A DNA stretch of 64,000 nt from Pyrenophora tritici-repentis. Taxonomy: Eukaryota; Ascomycota; Dothideomycetes; Pleosporales; Pleosporaceae. Both the position numbers and the translations under genes were made by a program. Positions 53,843 through 64,000 of this stretch are shown one piece after another. The notes under the pieces are model-generated. The model was given only the letters and a program-made list of their open reading frames with translations, was not told the DNA's origin and made no database searches. The stretch spans positions 3,472,001 to 3,536,000 of the forward strand of contig NC_089392.1 of the NCBI RefSeq assembly GCF_003171515.1, read 5' to 3'. Each line of letters starts with the position of its first letter. Within the stretch, counting starts at the first letter, position 1.

Positions 53843-53907
53843 TACAGTCAAGATCAAGAAGAACACGCAGAACACGCAGAACACGCAGCAACCAAGGCAC
53901 CGTTATA

Positions 53908-55104
53908 ATGAGCTCCCCCGGGGATACTAACATGACGACGAACGATTCGAACCAGCTGTTACAGTCGCTACTACAGAGACTTGAAGACATGAGCACTAGG
54001 ATGGAGAGGCTGGAAGCATCATCGCACGAGCCACCTCAAACGCCTGGTCACAATACAGACGCCACCACTGATCCGACGCCAACCTCCGAGACTTCGAACA
54101 CATCTGTGCCTATAATCCCAAAGCCGCGGCACAGCTTACCCCACCCGCCTACGTTTGGTGGAAACAAATCACAATGGCGAGGATGGAAGCTAGAGATGGA
54201 GGGCAAGATCGAAGAAGACGCGCAAGCTATTGGAAGCCTAAAAGCTCAGCTACGCTACGTCTACATGCGTCTTGATGGGGCAGCGAAAACCAACGTTACA
54301 ACATACTACGAGATACAAGTTAAAGAAGAATCGCCAAACCCTTTCAAGCTGCTTGACCGCCTTGAACTCCTCTACGGCGAACGAAATCGGAAGGAGAAAG
54401 CCATTCAGAACCTCTACTCTATACGCCAGAAGGACGACGAGACGTTTATTTCCTTCTATCCACGGTTTGAGAAAGAGATGGCCAACGCTGACGCAGAAAG
54501 CTGGCCTGAGCATACGAAGATATCCTACTTACGAAATGCATTAAGTGGTAGGATAAAGGATAGGCTTGTTGGTACATCAGGGACAGAAACAAGCACATAC
54601 GCAAGGTTCGCTCAGAAGTGTGTAGATCTTAGCAACGACATGGAGTTGTTCGGCCAATGGACGAAAACAACCCGTCGTTACGGTAGCCGAACTGCTGAAA
54701 ATGCACCAACCTATGAACCACCAGCAAAATCAAATAATGCCACGCTCACAGCAGTTTCCCCCGAAGACATGATGGAATGGGAACCTACGCAGCCTACAAC
54801 TACCCAAGTGAACGCTGTCGGCCTCCGCGGCAAGACCAACATGAATGGATATCCATCTAGGCGTCCCGAAGACCGAGAACTTATTGGAAAACGAGCAAAA
54901 TGGGTCAACCAAGAGGAAATCGATGCTCGACGCCAGGAACGACGCTGCCTCCGATGCGGCCGCAACAATTGCCGAATAGCTACATGCCCGTTAGCAGCCG
55001 CTCTACGACCAACTCACGTTAGCGTCAAGACAGCAAAGAGTACTGTGGTCACCAAGGCAGCTGTAGAGGAGGAAGATCCAGAAGACTCCGAAGCAGAGCA
55101 ATAG
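53908..55104 (+). CDS. gag: Gypsy-2 Gag
   Basis: 398 residues, nearly identical to Gypsy-1 Gag, with a handful of substitutions, and with the same Cys-rich knuckle and acidic tail. It ends at TAG 55102-55104, and the reading frame continues open into pol, as in the first copy. Confidence 0.93.
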   Translation: MSSPGDTNMTTNDSNQLLQSLLQRLEDMSTRMERLEASSHEPPQTPGHNTDATTDPTPTSETSNTSVPIIPKPRHSLPHPPTFGGNKSQWRGWKLEMEGKIEEDAQAIGSLKAQLRYVYMRLDGAAKTNVTTYYEIQVKEESPNPFKLLDRLELLYGERNRKEKAIQNLYSIRQKDDETFISFYPRFEKEMANADAESWPEHTKISYLRNALSGRIKDRLVGTSGTETSTYARFAQKCVDLSNDMELFGQWTKTTRRYGSRTAENAPTYEPPAKSNNATLTAVSPEDMMEWEPTQPTTTQVNAVGLRGKTNMNGYPSRRPEDRELIGKRAKWVNQEEIDARRQERRCLRCGRNNCRIATCPLAAALRPTHVSVKTAKSTVVTKAAVEEEDPEDSEAEQ

Positions 55105-55152
55105 GAACACGCGGCAGCTCAGAAAGAATGGAAGGAGACTGGAAAGCAAAAG

Positions 55153-58100
55153 ATGGATAGCGATCCCTTTGTAGTGGACGTTAGACTTAATGGAACTGAC
55201 TTTGTCACTGGACTTGTTGACTCAGGTTGCCTTTGCTATTCCGCCATCAATGAACAACTCTTTCGATCTCTGAGACTGCCATCAATCAAGATAGCCCCGC
55301 GTCAGCTGGAGGAAGCAGCTGGGAAGAACGCAGAACCAAGTACTGTCCTAGATACAGTTACTTACGCCTCGATAGACATAGACGGCCACCAGCAGAAACG
55401 CGTCTTCTTCTACGTTGTACCTGGCCTGACTTACGACGTGATTCTGGGAAAGCCCTGGTTAGAGGATGCCGACGTCACAATTTCGGCCAAACAAGGCTGC
55501 CTGGATATCGGCGCATCAAACATCCGCGCATGGAACCACAAGAAAGCGTCATACAAGCCACCACCAATGAAGGCTACTCAGGTGATGGCTTCCGCATTCA
55601 TGGCGGAGGTGAGAAGAAGCCGTAGGAAGAACAAAGGAGACGGTATTGCGCTCGACACTGGACTGTTCGCTGTTTCCATCGCCGACATTGAGAAAGCTTT
55701 GAAACCGCGCAAACGATCCGATCCGAAGACGAAGCTCCCACCCCAGTACCACCAATGGCTGAAGGCTTTCGACCATTTCCTAGCTGAGAAACTTCCCCCG
55801 CATCGTAAAGGCGTTGATCTCCACATTGAGATTGAAAAGGATCAAGACGGAAACGAGAAGACCATTCCATGGGGTCCGCTCTACGGCATGAGCCGAGAAG
55901 AGTTACTAGTGCTTAGGAAAACTCTCACCGAGCTGTTAGACAAGGATTTTATCCGCGCTAGTAACTCTCCCGCAGCCGCACCCGTCCTAATGGTTAAAAA
56001 GCCAGGAGGGGGCATCCGATTTTGCGTTGACTACCGAGGCTTGAACAACATCACCAGGAAGGACCGTTACCCTCTGCCTCTATTCACAGAAACACTGAGA
56101 AATGTGGCCAAAGCTAAATGGTTCACAAAACTTGACGTTATCGCAGCCTTCCACAAGATCCGTGTGGCCAAAGGAGAGGAATGGAAGACAGCTTTCCGAA
56201 CAAGATACGGCCTATTCGAATGGCGGGTTGCTCCCTTCGGACTAACAGGAGCACCAGCCGCATTTCAACGCTACGTAAATAGTGTTCTGCAGGATTACCT
56301 TGACGACTTTGTTTCAGCCTACGTTGACGACATCTTGATCTACTCGTCAGGATCGCTTCAGGATCACAGAGAGAAGGTTGGAAAGGTTCTTCAACGCCTC
56401 ATAGACGCTGGACTGCAGATTGATATCGACAAGTGCGAGTTCGAGACTAAACGAGTTAAATACCTCGGGTACATTGTGGAAGCAGAAGTGGGTATTCGAG
56501 TTGACCCTGAAAAGATTATCGCAATCCGCGAATGGGCTACACCAACGTCAGTTAAGGCTATCCGAGCATTTATTGGTTTTGCCAACTTCTACCGAGTTTT
56601 TATACCGAACTTCTCGGACATTGCTGAACCGCTCATCAACCTAACTAAGAAAGAGATGGTTTTTCATTGGGACGAGGCTTGCAATCAAGCATTTGAAACG
56701 ATTAAGGAACTTCTCATTACAGCACCAATACTCGGCCATTTTGATCCAGAGAAGGACACCTTAGTAGAAGCCGACTCCTCAGGACATGCAACTGGCGGCC
56801 TATTGCTGCAGAAGGACAAGAACAACAACTGGCAACCCGTTGCTTACTACTCAAAGAAGCACTCACCAACAGAGGCCAATTATCCAATTCATGACAAGGA
56901 GCTTCTAGCTATTGTTCGTTGCTTAGAAGCATGGGCTCCTGAACTACGTATGGTTAGGAAGTTTACAGTTCTGACGGACCACAAGAACCTCCAATACTTC
57001 TACCGCGAACGACAGCTGTCTGAAAGACAAGTACGTTGGTCAGAGTTTCTCTCACGATTCGACTTCTCCCTGGAATGGAAACCTGGAAAGACTATGGGAA
57101 AACCCGACGCCCTATCACGACGAGAACAAGACCTACCCGCCAACTATGACGATGAACGAATACGGTCTCGATTTATCCGTCTCTTCCAGAGCAAGCACTT
57201 GCGGAGTGTTCAAATCCAGTCTCTATCGTCTGAGGAGATTGACTTCACAAAAGAGATACGCATGTTTGAGGACCAGGAGATGCAGAATCTGTGGCACCGA
57301 AGCCGCCAAGAAGATAAGCTTTATCAGGAGCTTACTACACTAGTAGCAAATAAGGAGAGGAACCTCCCTACTAAGCTTCAGAAGGAGAAGTTAGTGAGTA
57401 TAGCAGAATGCACCCTAGACGAGAGAGGCTTGTTACGATTTCGAGACCGGACATGGATCCCTCACTGCGAACCACTCCGCACGCGAATCATTCAAAATAT
57501 TCACGACTCGCATATTACTGGCCACCCCGGACGAGATCTTACCTACTCAATCTTATCAAGGCAGTTCTTCTGGTCAGGTGCAGCCAGACTCCGCAACAAT
57601 CAATCGATCGACATGATTGATTCCTATATAGGTTAAAGAGTTACTTTATTAGGCAGCCTTTAACCTAGATAGGAATCAATCATGCCGATCCGATTGATTG
57701 TTGCGGAGTCTGGGTGCAGCAAGCGACGTGCGACGCTTTGTCCGTAACTGCGAGATTTGCGGAAGGAATACGATATGGAGAGAAACAAAGAAGGGCCTCC
57801 TTAAACCATTACCGATCCCAGAACGTATATGGGGGGAACTTTCAATCGATTTCATTACCGACTTGCCGCCATCTGGACGGGATAACGCAACGAACTGTAT
57901 GGTGGTCACTGATCGGCTGACAAAGGGAATTGAACTAGAAGGTATGCACGATATCTCGGCACAAGCCGTAGCACAACGACTTTTCGAACGGCATTATCCT
58001 ATTCACGGTATTCCAACGGCAATTACGAGCGATAGAGGACCACAATTCGTTAGCGATCTTTGGAAGCATTTCTGTAAGCTCCTTAGCGTTGAGCAACGCC

Positions 58101-58924
58101 TGTCGACTGCCTACCATCCGCAAACCGATGGTGCAACAGAACGAATGAATCAAGAGATTGAAAAGATGATTCGAATCTGGGCCACGTACACGCAAGAAAA
58201 CTGGCTGGCACTTTTACCTGTCGTTATGGGAGCAATCAACAACCGCGAGGCCTCATCCACTGGCCTAAGCCCCTTCTATTTCATGCACGGATATCACAAT
58301 GAACCTATTCAGCTAGTAGAGGATCGAACTATTCAGGACCGACCAAAGAAAGATGGCGAAGCACTAGCAGAAGGCTTCCTCAAAAGACTCCAAGATGCAA
58401 CAGAGTGGGCCCAAGCCGCGATCGCGATGACACAAGAGAAACAGCAGCATCAGGCTAATAAGACAAGAACAGCAGCGCCCCAATACAAGGAGGGAGACTG
58501 GGTGTTTCTAAACCTTAGAAACGTGAAGACAACACGACCTTCCAAGAAGCTAGACTGGTTGCATGGAAAGTATAAAGTCTTGAAGCAGGTCAACTCCCAC
58601 TCTTATAAGCTTGACGTTCCGGGAAAAATCCATCCTGTCTTTCACGTAGACCTGCTTCGCTACGCGCCTGACGACTCTTTCCCATCGCAGAAAGTTGGAG
58701 ACACTCAGCCAGGGCCTATACTTATAGATGGAGACGAGTTATGGCTGGTTGAGCGTATTCTGGGCGAACGGACAATAGGGCAAGGAGGGAAAGGAATCAA
58801 GGAGGCATATGTGAAGTGGGTGGACTATACTGAACCGACATGGGAACCAGTGAGCAACGTACTAAAGACTGACGCTTGGAAGAAATGGAAAAAACTACAC
58901 GCTAAAGGGAAAGGAGGGGGGTAA
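55153..58924 (+). pseudogene. pol: Gypsy-2 Pol interrupted by MITE-A2
   Basis: The frame from 55153 carries intact protease, reverse transcriptase (YVDD) and RNase H motifs and then runs into MITE-A2 at 57585, stopping at 57636. The integrase part resumes in frame after the MITE and ends at TAA 58922-58924, next to the 3' LTR. The insertion falls within the integrase zinc-binding domain, between its His and Cys pairs. The copy could supply Gag, PR and RT but not integrase. Apart from the insertion there are no stops, so the MITE arrived late. Confidence 0.93.
57585..57712. mobile_element. MITE-A2 (128 bp, hAT-type) in Gypsy-2 pol
   Basis: Ends CAGACTCCGCAACAATCAAT and inverse; perfect 8-bp duplication ggtgcagc (57577-57584 and 57713-57720). 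Comparison with Gypsy-1 at 17251-17275 shows the empty site with a single copy of ggtgtagc, confirming the insertion and its limits. Confidence 0.96.
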
Positions 58925-59112
58925 TGTAACGGGCTGAGCCCTAAGTCACATGACTAGGCTGCGAGCCTAGTCGCTTCCCCGGCAACGAGAGGGCCGTGCG
59001 CCAACCCAAACAAAGCGGGCTCGCCGCTCGCGTCTTACCTTCTTTCTTCATCTTGACTGTAAATAGCATCTGGACTAGGTAGCTGGAATACAGTTCCTAC
59101 AGACCGTTCACA
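58925..59112 (+). repeat. Gypsy-2 3' LTR
   Basis: 188 bp, reads identical to 53655-53842. The pol stop codon lies directly before it. Confidence 0.94.
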
Positions 59113-59384
59113 TAAGCACCTGGTCTGGTCTGGTCTGAGGGTACAGACCAGACCAGACCAGACCATTCCGATCACTGAGACAGACACCGTAACTAATACA
59201 CACTTGATTATAGACTACAAAATACGTCATCATAGGAAATCGATTGTATACCGAAGAGTCTGCCCATTACAGAACTCTCAACCGGACTAAGGCGGATAAG
59301 TTGCGTCCACAATCCAAGCCACCCAGACACAAATGACAAAGCCGGCAGTACACACCGCACCAAGACGCCCCATGCCCTTCTCAA

Positions 59385-59546
59385 CACAGTCCGCAACAAT
59401 CAATTAAGTGGGTCCTAGAAGGTTCAGATTGGATTGATTGATTACCGCTTTAAGCCTAGTAGTTACCTATAGGAGTTTAAGCCCTACCTAGATAGGTAAG
59501 TGGGTCTAGGAGAGTGACCGGATTGAATTGATTGTTGCGGAGTCTA
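59385..59546. mobile_element. MITE-B2 (162 bp, hAT-type)
   Basis: Reads identical to MITE-B1. Flanked by the 8-bp duplication cttctcaa (59377-59384 and 59547-59554). It sits 74 bp beyond the stop codon of the zinc-finger gene, likely in its 3' UTR. Confidence 0.92.
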
Positions 59547-59619
59547 CTTCTCAACGACCTCTCCGCATCAGTCTACCCTAAAAAAGATATACAAAAGAGC
59601 CACCAACTCCTCCAAGCCA

Positions 59620-61828
59620 TCACTGCCTCAAAATCGGAGCGACCTCAGCATCACTCCTCTTCCCCACCCGACCCGGCCGCTTCCCCGCCGCACCCTGATC
59701 AACAAGAAACCTACCATCCCGGAATCTCTCATCACCCTCATGAACATTCGGACACCTTAGACCCTTGGGACATGTACCAGCAGCGAAGTGAAAGCAACGC
59801 TGACGGACGCAGTCGGCGTGCTCGGCCGCACAGTTTGCGCATGGTTCTCCCTGGTCACACTCGACGTCCCACCAGTGCTTGTAGCAGTTCACACAAGGCA
59901 CTTTGGCTGGCGAGGTGGGTGGCGGGAGTCTGCGCCTTGGCGCTGTCGCCGTGGGGGCTGGGGTGGAGTGAGAGGATGATGCGAGGTTGGGGGTGGGGTG
60001 CTCTACCTCTGGGGTTGTGGATGCTTGGGGCTGCTGCAGGGACTGTATGGGTTGTGTGTCGAGAGAGGTAGAGGTGGTGAAATCGGCGGGCGGGAAGAGG
60101 TTGAAGTCTTGCATCATGTTTCCATTGTCCATCATGTTCCCGTTGTCAAGCATCCCTCCTTGTGGGAACTGTAAGTTTGCGTCCATACCTTGTTGTGGGA
60201 ACTGTAAGTTCGCGTCCATCATACCCGTGCCAAATGACTGGACTGTATCTTCAATGTCATCCATCGGGAGCAGCGGCATAGTCCAATCCTGCAGGTCCAT
60301 GGGCATCGTGTTCTGGCTTTGGTTGGGGAATGCAGCCTGATTCGGACGCTGAACTCCCGTGTTGCTCGACGGTACAGCTTGCAGGAGCTGACTGTGCTCT
60401 GGGAATGCTGCTGAACTGGGAAGCTGACCCCCCATGTTGCTCGACTGTACATCCTGCAGAAGCTGGCTGTGCTCCGGATGCGACCAGTAATCAACTTGGG
60501 GTTGCTGCTGCACCTGCTGTAGTTGACGATGTTGAGGCGAACCACCATGGCCAACCGGGGATCCATTGGAGCCACCATTATGCTCTTGTCGGAAACGTTG
60601 CGTGGGTGTCATTGGTCCCGGGGAGCCGTTTGACAGCTGCGACACCCGGCGTTGATGGGTTCCATGTGGTGACATCATGTAATTATGACCCTGCATCGCA
60701 AACTCGCCGTTTGGATTCATGGCGCTATTGTTGGAGAGCTGGGACTGAGCACGTGCGCGTTGGAAGTTTTGTGCTGGGAAACCGGCGTTACTGAGTACGT
60801 TAGCTGAATCCAAACCTACTTGCGCTGCCTACAACTTACCTGATGGAATCGTGCCTCATCCGCTTGTTTGAGGTGAAGGACTGCTGGGGAGAATTCTGTT
60901 GACCGTGTGGCCCCCCCTGGAGATTCTGCTGCTGAAGATTCTGCTGATTGCTGCGCATGTTCATAGCTGCTTGTAGTTGCTGATTGCGTTGCTGCATTTG
61001 CTTATGCGCTTCCTCCAGCTGGCGTTTCAGATGGCTATTATACTCTACGATGTGCTTGCCCTTCGTGAGCCACTGGGCTTCGGCCTCCTTCAGTCGATCC
61101 TGCGACTTGCGTGTTGCTTGCGCCAACTGAGACTTGTGATCCTCTTCCATCTTCTTCATCTGGCCGATGTACTTGGCACTGGTGACTTCCACCGTGTCAG
61201 CCTTGCAGGCTTCAATGCGAGTCGTGACTTCTTCGGCCGTCGCCACAGCCTTTGCTTTCTCTTCCTCGAGGTTCCTGTTCAATTTCATGATAAGAGCCTT
61301 CATCTGCGTAGACCTATACTCCGATTCGGCTTTAAGCCCCGCATGTTCTGTCAGAGCCGCCGAGAGTTCATTGCGCGACTGTTCAAGGTCTTCTCGGAGC
61401 TTCTGGGTTTCGGCCAGGTGTTCGAAAGACGGCCTGCCATCGCCTCGGTTGGCCTCCAGTTCTGCAATCCTGGACTTCAGGCACTTGAAGGTCCTGTCAG
61501 ATTTGATGTGGTAATCTCGCAGGTCGAACTTCTGTAGCTCGATCAATTTCTGAAGATTCCTGGACTCGTTATTGGCGTGTATCTTTTCGGCATAGCGAGC
61601 CTGGGCGCGAGCGGTTGCTGCTTTCTGCTCGGCTTCGCATGCGGCGGCATGTTGACGGGCAGCTACGGCGCGTGCGTTGGCTTCAGTCAAGCTCGTCTGA
61701 GCATTGGAAGCTCGCTCTAGGAGAACCGCCTTTTCGTGCTCGAGCTCAGCGATGCGGCGGTTGAGCAAGACTTCCTCATGTGAAGGGGACATGGGCGACG
61801 GCGGACCCGCTGCAGGATCTTGCGACAT
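59620..61828 (-). CDS. Coiled-coil, Gln-rich protein with CCCH zinc finger
   Basis: Exons 61828-60840 and 60790-59620, intron 60839-60791 (GTAAGT...ACTCAG, phase 2), encode 719 residues. Residues about 20-290 form a long coiled coil (VLLNRRIAELEHEKAVLLER; YIGQMKKMEEDHKSQLAQ). A Gln/Asn/Met-rich middle contains short repeats (EHSQLLQ twice; ANLQFPQ twice; DNGNMM twice). The C-terminus has a Cys cluster (CVNCYKHWWDVECDQGEPC) and a CCCH finger, CFHFAAGTCPKGLRCPNVH (C-x7-C-x5-C-x3-H), as in RNA-binding proteins. I do not know the family. It may bind RNA or act in transcription; this is inference. It is divergent from the GH31 gene. Confidence 0.82.
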
Positions 61829-63039
61829 CGTGGGTTTTTGTGGATTCGATCAGCGCTTCGTGCAGGCGCGCTCAGGGTTACGCATTCAGGGTCGAGGCAG
61901 GGTGCAGAAGCGTTGTGGTAATTGCGACCACTGTTTTCGTGGTTCTATAGCTGCAAGGCTTGGCGCGGCCCAGAAGTGGTGAAGGACCAATAGAGAGGCA
62001 GCAGTCAGACAGAGTGGTAAAAGGTGTGTGCGAGAGAAAGACATCGAACTGTTCGATAACACATGGTAAGAGTCTAGGCTAGGCAGCAACCAGAGTATGG
62101 ACCCTCCCTCACTCTGGTACCATGGTACAGTCGACCCGAGGCACCATAACTACCGCATCAAAAAAGTTCGAAAGATCACACCGACACAGCAAGTTGGAAT
62201 CGAAGAGAAAGTCTAGCCAGCTCAGTCTGTACATTAAAGTTCCCATAGCGGCCGGTATCAATACCGTGAAGCTGTAGTTCATATGTAGTGTGGAGGGAAC
62301 TTGGCAAATGGTTTATTGATTGAATTACTGCAAAGACTCGGAAAAAACATGGATACGGCGCTCTCTCACTATACATCATGTTGGTCGAACCACACTGGAT
62401 CTTGCGATCATTTTGACACTCTCAAATGCAACCGTAGAGGAAATAATGTTCTTCGCACAAATAGCAAATGCAGTGTCGTCAAAATTACCTTCGACGTCGA
62501 GCACCAAAAAGGTCTAGACCATAATTCAGAAAAAGGAGGCAATAGCCATGCTCGTATTCTTGCGCGAACTCCGGTGCGAACTCACCCCGCATGTCCACAT
62601 GTGCAGCTTCTGGCAATGTCTCCAACTTGCACGTGACATAAACGTCTACCCCACAAAGTGCTGTCAGCGCCAGTAGCTTACACGGGCCATGCACGACGTC
62701 GGGAGGCTTCTGCGGCTAAGTACGCGCGTTCTCGAAGCAGCAAGAACCATGCGCATGGTGGGCTGTAGTGCGGAGTCAGCCGACGATCCCGGTGGGGGTC
62801 CCGATGGGGCATGGTATGACCTCGGCGGGCGCGCGACTCCCACCCTCAGCAGCCATGCGCATCGGGAAAAGCTCCGGTATGCTGTCAAACCGTCCCCTCT
62901 CGAGGACGTCTTAGCTTGTCATGAGGTGCTTGATTGCGACTATATAACACGAGAACACCTCTGTCTATGAACTCCATACCCCACGTCGAGTAAAAAGACC
63001 CCATTCGAAACATCTTGCGGATTCTACAAAGTCGACATC
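61829..63039. promoter_or_regulatory. Divergent intergenic region with a TATA box for the GH31 gene
   Basis: 1.2 kb between two start codons. TATATAA at 62941-62947 lies 93 bp upstream of the GH31 ATG and is a likely TATA box. A stretch near 62115-62212 resembles 39768-39872. Short open frames in between have no coding features. Confidence 0.55.
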
Positions 63040-64000
63040 ATGTTTGCAGCCAGCGAGGATCGACTGGTCTTCACCTTCGATGCCGAACAGCTTTGGATCG
63101 AGCCATGGGGCCTCAATGCGGTCCGCGTCCGCGCCACCAAGATGCCAACCATGCCGCAAGAAGATTGGGCCCTCTTACCTCAGCCCAGCACCACCGCCAA
63201 GATCCAAGTCAGCGACACTTCTGCTACCCTGGTGAATGGCGCAATCAAAGTCGTAGTCTCCAAGCGAGGCAAGATCACGATATTCGACAATGCTAGCGGA
63301 AAACTTCTCTTGGAGGAATACGCCCGTGACCGACGCGACATCTTAGATCCAAAGTGTAGTGCTTTGGAGGTCGAGGCTCGTGAGTTCAAGCCCATCATCG
63401 GCGGGGACTATCAACTCACAGCCCGGTTCGAGAGTCTGGATCCGAAGGAGAAGATCTATGGCATGGGTCAGTACCAACAACCGTACCTGGACATCAAAGG
63501 CACTCAGCTCGAGCTCGCGCATCGCAATTCCCAGGCTAGCGTACCTTTTGCTGTGTCTTCGCGCGGATATGGCATTCTGTGGAACAATCCATCTATTGGC
63601 ACCGCTATATTTGGGAAGAATGTTATGAGTTTTCAAGCGCAGTCCACAAAGTCCCTTGACTATTGGGTTGTAGCGAGCGACACGCCCGCTCAGATTGTTC
63701 AATCATATGCTGAAGCTACCGGCAAGGCAAGTACCTCTCACTCTCCGTATTCCATTATAATAACCGTGGTATTCTACAGGTCCCGATGATGCCAGAGTAT
63801 GGGTTGGGATTTTGGCAGTGCAAGCTCCGTTACCAAACACAGGAAGAGCTTCTGCAGGTGGCACGGGAATACAGACGCCGAGAGTTGCCCATAGATCTCA
63901 TCGTCATTGACTTCTTCCACTGGACAATGCAGGGGGATTGGAAGTTTGATGAGAAGTACTGGCCAGACCCAGGTATGATGATGCAGTTCCTTGTTTGCGT
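63040..64000 (+). CDS. Glycoside hydrolase family 31 (alpha-xylosidase-like), 5' part
   Basis: Exon 1 63040-63726 and exon 2 from 63780; the gene runs off the window. The intron 63727-63779 has a GC donor (AAG|GCAAGT) and ends CTACAG; joining gives TGK-VPMMPEYGLGFWQCK in frame. The N-terminal beta-sandwich (VFTFDAEQLWIEPWGLNAVR; KIYGMGQYQQPYLDIKG) and the start of the (beta/alpha)8 barrel (MPEYGLGFWQCKLRYQTQEE; LPIDLIVIDFFHW) are typical of YicI-type GH31 enzymes, which cleave alpha-linked xylose or glucose from oligosaccharides. The catalytic Asp residues lie beyond the window. No signal peptide is visible, so an intracellular enzyme is likely. Another intron may start at 63973 (GTATGA). Confidence 0.9.

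Larger units (their letters stand above)
53655..59112 (+). mobile_element. Gypsy-2: second chromovirus copy, with a MITE in pol
   Basis: This 5458-bp copy has 188-bp LTRs (53655-53842 and 58925-59112) that read identical to each other and differ from those of Gypsy-1 at about eight positions. The target duplication is taagc (53650-53654 and 59113-59117). The length difference from Gypsy-1 (73 bp) is explained exactly by a 128-bp MITE plus its 8-bp duplication, minus 63 bp of leader repeat. It lies within hAT-C. Confidence 0.96.
50984..59177. mobile_element. hAT-C: complete hAT element containing Gypsy-2
   Basis: The inverted ends begin CAGTGATCGGAATGGTCTGG and match over 23 bp; the flanking 8-bp duplication agacagac is perfect (50976-50983 and 59178-59185). 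Both subterminal regions carry repeats of ggtctggtct and ggtcggaccggtc, possible transposase-binding sites. Without the retrotransposon and its duplicated target the element is about 2.73 kb with one intact gene. The retrotransposon landed between the transposase stop and the right end, so the gene and both ends survive. Confidence 0.95.

Overview
The window is nuclear DNA of a filamentous ascomycete. The evidence is short introns of about 47-75 nt with GTAAGT-like donors and CTAAC/CTGAC-like branch sites, orthologues of fungal housekeeping genes (Tdp1, Urm1, Elp2, Vps23/Tsg101, Nfs1, Rvs167), and a transposon load carrying mutations of the RIP type (CpA to TpA). The gene set and the repeats fit a Dothideomycete, probably Pleosporales, but that placement is inference.

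Layout. 1-12257 is mostly single-copy host DNA: the 3' part of a one-pass membrane glycoprotein gene, a multi-pass membrane protein, an Atg22-like vacuolar transporter, an F-box/LRR-like protein and Tdp1. 12388-19458 is a Tc1/mariner element (TA duplication) whose transposase is broken by RIP-type stops, by a 158-bp hAT MITE and by a complete chromodomain Gypsy retrotransposon with identical LTRs. 19564-22295 holds a PaxB/Pyr4-like membrane cyclase gene split by a tRNA-derived SINE, a second SINE copy, and urm1. 22407-25796 is a two-gene DD34E transposon with about 100-bp terminal inverted repeats; it landed in the 189-bp intergenic promoter between urm1 and elp2. 25877-36456 is a dense host segment: elp2, a four-TM protein, vps23, nfs1 and rvs167. 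37862-42202 holds a broken F-box-like gene, a BTB gene and an exonuclease-domain gene with one in-frame stop. 42274-59546 is a 17-kb repeat nest: two broken hAT elements, one inserted in the other, hAT MITEs of two related families, a decayed Tad/I-like LINE, then a complete hAT element that contains a second Gypsy copy that itself contains a MITE. 59620-64000 holds a coiled-coil/CCCH zinc-finger gene and the 5' part of a GH31 glycosidase gene, divergently arranged.

How the parts fit. About 44 percent of the window is mobile DNA. Matching target-site duplications give an insertion order at most nests. Urm1 (sulfur carrier for wobble-uridine thiolation) and Elp2 (Elongator subunit) act on the same tRNA wobble base and were divergent neighbours before the transposon arrived; Nfs1, the head of the sulfur relay, lies 10 kb away. 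The LINE and the SINEs share a 3'-terminal sequence, suggesting that the LINE machinery moved the SINEs. MITE families A and B carry termini like those of hAT-A, suggesting they were mobilised by it or by a relative.

Exon coordinates were derived by reading splice sites and reading frames; no alignment or database search was run.
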